From contig CM031595.1 in NCBI GenBank assembly GCA_018398815.1, forward strand, positions 52,214,494-52,278,493: 64,000 bases of DNA, read 5' to 3'. Shown in pieces: positions 59,770 through 64,000 of this stretch; position 1 is the stretch's first letter, and each line of letters starts with the position of its first letter. The stretch comes from Conus ventricosus (Eukaryota; Mollusca; Gastropoda; Neogastropoda; Conidae). The position numbers and the translations under genes were made by a program. The notes under the pieces were generated by a model. The model saw only the letters and a list, made by a program, of their open reading frames with translations. It ran no database searches and was not told the origin of the DNA.

Positions 59770-60370
59770 TATACTGTGAAAATGGTTTTTATTGATGTTG
59801 AGCTTAACTGTTGCCAAGCAAAGCTGAGGTTACCCCTGAGATCCATTGAAGAGGACTTCAAAGTTGAAAAAGCAAAGTTACTGTCTATGCTTAAGGACTT
59901 GGGAGTTTAGGTTTTGAGATCAGTTCTGCCCAGACTAAACAATAGCAGAAAATGGGAAGTTCAGGAAGCAGTAAATGTGGCAAAGGAAAACATTAGTCAG
60001 GGAAATAACAGGACACAAATCATCAGGCAGGTACTGTGATCAACAGAAACAAAGTGGTGACCAATGGAAAGGAAAAAGGAATGCAAAGAGAGCTATGGTA
60101 ATACAGGAGATGAAGAAAGAAGAGGTTGTCAAAAGAATCCAGATGGCAGTGCAGCAAAGCCAACAGGGACAAAGGAGTTCAAGGGAAAATGCACTATAAA
60201 TAAGTCTTGGCTGGAACGGAATGTGGCCTGCAGGTCCTCATAGAATCATTTTCATCTTCTGATCCTTCTGCCTTTGAATTCAGATTTCATGTTCACACTT
60301 GCATGGTTTGCATTTAGGCAGTCACAGATTTCCATAGCTCCTTGCCCATGTAGCACGGTAGAGCTGTTGC
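59770..60370 (+). mobile_element. LINE C-terminal region relic
   Basis: The + strand translation, broken by stops, reads QAKLRLPLRSIEEDFKVEKA, then RKWEVQEAVNVAKENIS, then RAMVIQEMKKEEVVKRIQMA and VQQSQQGQ. This order resembles the region after the reverse transcriptase of a LINE family common in invertebrates, where paired basic helices precede a cysteine-rich end. The resemblance is weak and the reading is broken. A diverged non-coding sequence is the alternative. Confidence 0.35.
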
Positions 60371-60445
60371 AATTTTTTTTCCTCTAAGAATTGTAAATTA
60401 AATATGTGAAGCATGAAAATTAAATTCTTAATCTGTTGTTTTCTG

Positions 60446-60448
<3 letters not shown>

Positions 60449-60506
<58 letters not shown>
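60449..60506. repeat. (GT)n microsatellite
   Basis: About 29 GT units. Confidence 0.95.
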
Positions 60507-60507
<1 letters not shown>

Positions 60508-60626
60508 AAATAACAGAAAATATACTGTTCAGTGTCAGGTAGTGTCTCTGTTAATAAAGAATGACCTTGAACACTTTGATTATTGTTAACACCGATATTA
60601 AAATACAACTTAAGGTATATTTAGGT

Positions 60627-61010
60627 CACCATGAGAGCAGGGTAAGACGGGCTGCAGAATTTTTTTATGCTGGTTGATGAGGGTGAGGATAATGAAGATG
60701 ATGGTATTGAGTTCCATTCTGATTGTAACTACACAATAAGGTTGTATTCATTGCTGCCCTTCATCCTATATCCCAGGCCTAGTAAGAGGCAGAAACACCT
60801 ACTGTGATCAGGACATTTTAGCAACACTCTCAGAGATACATCCATTAAAACTTGACATTTTAGTTCCAGTCTTCCATTTGAGTCCATAGCAAACTCGACT
60901 GTAGGTAGGAGTTGGTCACGGCCGAAAAATCCACAAATAAAATGCTCTGATGGGAACTGAACCCATGACATCCCAACCTGAATCAGCTATGCTAAAAACT
61001 GCACCAAGTG
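60627..61010 (-). mobile_element. Second copy of the tRNA-derived SINE, diverged
   Basis: Collinear with 49617-50068. Shared landmarks are GGTCACCATGAGAGCAGGG at one end, AGCAACACTCTCAGA and CATCCATTAA in the middle, and TGAACCCATGAC (the eroded B box) near the head. It lacks the GC-rich 3' part found in the 861-bp copy. Confidence 0.75.
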
Positions 61011-61165
61011 AACAGGCAGAAACAAAGAGGAATTGTTATTGATGTTTCTACTCCCATTTGTTGGGGATCAGTGCAGCTGTTAACATACTTCAGAATAATT
61101 TCATTGTTTTCTCAGAGATATCTGTTGCCAGAAATGTTCAGTTTGGTCAATACGATAAACTAAAA

Positions 61166-61170
<5 letters not shown>

Positions 61171-61209
<39 letters not shown>

Positions 61210-61243
61210 CGTATGTGTGTGTGCACATGTGTGTGTGTGTGAA
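61171..61243. repeat. (TG)n with a CG-rich core
   Basis: TG units, GCGCGCGCGC at 61201-61210, then TG again. Confidence 0.95.
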
Positions 61244-62119
61244 AAGATTTATAAGAATTGGTTAATTGAAAATCTTACAGATGCATTCTTGTCCAATAAT
61301 AATCTGCTGGTTGAAGTTCTGTCAGTGCCCTAAACTTAATATCTGTTTTTGGCATTGTCAACAATGTTTGTTTGAAGTCAGCTGTCTTTCTTTCTTTTTG
61401 TGTTTCCTAACAGCTCAGTTCATTGTGTTAAGCCTTTATTCATCCAACATTCTCAGATGATATTACCTGCATCAGCTTCTCTCTCTTTTTTTTTCTCAGT
61501 GTGGCAAGGTATGACATACATTTACTCATGTGTGTCTGGTTTCTCACGGATTAAAAGCATGAAATGTCTAATTTCTCTGTAAAAGTAAAAGAGAATGATT
61601 GGTGATTATGTACCTATTTTGGCTCCCTCTGTATAGTGTTAAACTCTCCTACTGGTCATAAACCTTTTTTTTGGCAGGCAGTGAGATTTAATAACAGTAC
61701 ATAACAAAAAAAATCCCTCCCTCAATTGACAGATTGATTAGCCCCCTGATAGTAATGGTGAAGAGAGCAATTAGATGCACAGATTAGATCTTGAAATGAA
61801 GTGCAATATTTAGCTATAAAAATTCCTTTTTCTGTGTTATATGGCCAGAGAGTCAACTAAAAGCAGTTGATGAAACAGGAATGTTTTATGTATGAATTTG
61901 CCAGCTTTTTTAATATTTTTTTTACAAACACTGCCTCTTTGTAATACATTATAAAAGGAGAGAAGAATGGATTAAAATGAAAGGGGACAGATCAATTTTC
62001 AGATTTGTGTTCTGATTCTGGTAGTTATTTATATTTTATATATCAAAATTTTCAGAGCATTGCCTTAAACAGCAAAAACAATAATAACAAACAAGTTACT
62101 CTGCCCCTACTTCATTCCC

Positions 62120-62198
<79 letters not shown>
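62120..62198. repeat. (CA)n microsatellite
   Basis: About 39 CA units, the longest pure CA run in the window. Confidence 0.95.
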
Positions 62199-62200
<2 letters not shown>

Positions 62201-62468
62201 ATTTGATTTATAAGTCATTTAGTATTGAAATAAATTCTTCAGATGGATTCTCTATAACATTTACAAAAAACAATTCTCTATAACATTTACAAAAAACAAA
62301 GGACCAATAACTCGGCAAGATATCAGAGGACAACGCTGGCAGGCAAGAGCCTCTCTCAGTTACCAAGCATAAGCTTGCCTGGTATAGGCATGCACCTGGC
62401 CATTACTATCGTGACTGCTTTTTTTTGACTGTCATGAGTGTTTAAAGACAAACCTTTGACATCTGCAG

Positions 62469-62699
62469 GACTCAACACCTTGAAGACCATGACAGACGAC
62501 CATTCGATAGGTGACGGGTGGCCAGGACAGGTGATCCAGCAGGCAGTTCTGTATGACAATGTGGAACTGCTTCAGTGCTTGCTGGAAGGGGAAGAGCTGG
62601 CCAACATCAATGCCACTGACACCTGCGGCCGAACTGCTGTCTACACTGCTGTTTCAAACAACAGCATAAAATGTCTGAGGCTTTTGCTGGAACATGGGG
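62469..62699 (+). CDS. Ankyrin-repeat protein exon
   Basis: Acceptor ATCTGCAG, donor GTATGA. It encodes TMTDDHSIGDGWPGQVIQQA, VLYDNVELLQCLLEGEELAN and GRTAVYTAVSNNSIKCLRLL, followed by LEHG. The DxxGRTAvytAvxNNxxxCLRLLLEHGGNxN pattern is a canonical ankyrin repeat, with a partial repeat before it. Ankyrin repeats are protein-binding modules; the partner is unknown. The frame is open through the exon start, which needs one base from an upstream exon. An internal ATG at 62489 (ACCATGA) could instead be the start codon. I cannot name the orthologue. Phase out is 1, matching the next exon. Confidence 0.85.
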
Positions 62700-63484
62700 G
62701 TATGACCTGGCTTTGGTTGGAACCAGTGTACTGAACTGTAGCGTTAGTGTTCATGTGTTGTCATTTTGTGTTAAAACCTCTTCTTGCCTCTCACCACGCC
62801 ACCACACATATGGATACAAAAAAGGCTTATATGCTAGTGATCTTGCAAGTACATGTCTAAGTATGTATACTAACTTTTGTTAAAATCCATGGTTATTATA
62901 GAATGAATGATGTTCACAAAGACTGTTCCTTTGTATTGATGGAAATAAGGATATTCAAAAAGAAAAGAAGAAAACATATATATGCTGGAAATGTTAATTG
63001 ATCCTGACATGATGTACGAACAAGTAACAAGTGGAACAGTATCATCTTTTATGTTGAAGAGAAACAAATCACGTCTAAATGAAAAAAAATCAACTTTGTA
63101 GACTTCCTCTTAGCTTTGAATGTGGAGGTATCAGAAATAGATTTAAAAAGGTAAATTTTTTTTTTAAACTTTGAAGTGCAGATTTACTTTCTTTTATTTC
63201 TTTTGTTCTTCGTTTTATGCCTTATTTTATGGTGAAGAATGTAGTATGACTAAATGGCAGATAGAAACAGATATTTAAATTGTAAATGTGTTTACGTGAC
63301 AGAGGCGTGTGTGAGTGATTGTAAGGACTGATTTGTTTTCTATTCATCTTGTATTTTGCTTATATCGTTGCTAGTCTTCTTTATTACTGCATATGATTTT
63401 GGATTTCATGTCATGGTTAATGCTGACTTAAGTATTAATTGTGTTTGAAGAAAATCATTGAAGTTATTTTATGTTTTTTTTCAG

Positions 63485-63525
63485 GAAATGCCAACATTGC
63501 TGCTGGTGGAAGGTGTCATAACATG
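63485..63525 (+). CDS. Ankyrin-repeat protein, following exon
   Basis: A 41-bp exon after TTTTTTTTCAG, ending at a GTAAAT donor. Joined to the previous exon it reads EHGGNANIAAGGRCHNM, completing the end of one ankyrin repeat. It ends in phase 0 and the gene continues beyond the window. Confidence 0.75.
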
Positions 63526-63806
63526 GTAAATTTGTGTTATTTACACTATTACAAAAATAGTTTGTTTCTGTCATTTGGGAACATTTATATAGATCTGGAA
63601 GAATCTGTTTGTTGTGGACTTGACTGAACAAAGAGGAATGAAGAGATTGTGAATGTGTATAGTTTTTTTCCACTGTGAAATAAATGCTGTCACATTTATA
63701 TATGATGGTAATGATGAGGATGGTTATGATTGTTATTATAGTATCTAACAATTATGTGTGTGTGAGTGCACGCCTGTGTTTATGATTTTGAAAAGTTGTG
63801 ATGCAG

Positions 63807-63811
63807 TTGTG

Positions 63812-63864
<53 letters not shown>
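63807..63864. repeat. (GT)n microsatellite
   Basis: About 28 GT units inside the next ankyrin-gene intron. Confidence 0.95.
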
Positions 63865-63867
<3 letters not shown>

Positions 63868-64000
63868 CTAGAAAACATGGACAAGCTGTTTTTATATAGG
63901 CAGCAGGCAATGATAAGGACAGATATAGGCAGAGTTCAAAACCCATTACCAGAATCCCTCAAACTAACATTGTTGCTCTTTCTTTCACCCCATCTCTTCT

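Larger units (their letters stand above)
58562..62468. other. Probable 5' intronic region of the ankyrin gene
   Basis: No coding exon recognised. It holds a 19-bp tandem duplication (GAGTTAAGAATCCCTACGG, 58737-58775), TG and GA tracts (59537-59691), a LINE relic (about 59770-60370), a GT tract (60449-60506), a SINE copy (60627-61010), a TG/CG tract (61171-61243), a CA tract (62120-62198) and a 26-bp tandem duplication with CTCTATAACATTTAC (about 62250-62300). Confidence 0.5.

Overview
This is eukaryotic, intron-rich, AT-leaning DNA with very dense CA/GT and CT/GA microsatellites, several long poly-C runs, relics of at least four kinds of non-LTR retrotransposon, a tRNA-derived SINE family and DNA-transposon remnants. 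Gene structure and repeat content suggest an invertebrate, most likely a lophotrochozoan such as a marine gastropod; that assignment is inference. No prokaryotic, organellar or viral genes were seen.

Layout. (1) About 7.5-14.6 kb, + strand: the 3' part of a SOCS7-like suppressor of cytokine signalling gene. Three exons (9020-9081, 13100-13268, 14312-14634) join in frame and encode the complete SH2 domain and SOCS box. A fourth, less certain exon (ATG at 7723, donor after 8083) also joins in frame. The large intron holds a 60-bp minisatellite and a dead RTE-like reverse transcriptase. The last intron holds a series of degenerate copies of its own 3' splice site. (2) About 14.6-34.7 kb: no recognised gene. 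It starts with the SOCS 3' UTR, which is interrupted or followed by a 1.9-kb hAT-like element containing a second, TTAA-flanked element. AT-rich sequence with short tandem duplications follows, then a BED-type zinc-finger transposase relic. (3) 34.7-54.3 kb, - strand: a complete 11-exon GMPPA gene (GDP-mannose pyrophosphorylase alpha subunit), rebuilt here as 421 codons plus stop with every intron phase consistent. Its introns carry an RNase H LINE fragment, a Tc1/mariner-like MITE, an 861-bp SINE with intact target-site duplication, and a 261-bp LINE 3' end with intact target-site duplication. (4) 54.3-64 kb: (CG)n(CA)n tracts upstream of GMPPA, a CR1/L2-like LINE relic, then on the + strand the beginning of an ankyrin-repeat gene that continues past the window (exons 62469-62699 and 63485-63525).

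SOCS7-like and GMPPA are convergent; GMPPA and the ankyrin gene are divergent. The three genes have no obvious joint pathway: SOCS7-like is a phosphotyrosine-binding E3-ligase adaptor, GMPPA acts in GDP-mannose supply for glycosylation, and the ankyrin protein is unidentified. Most long open frames elsewhere come from simple repeats and are not genes.
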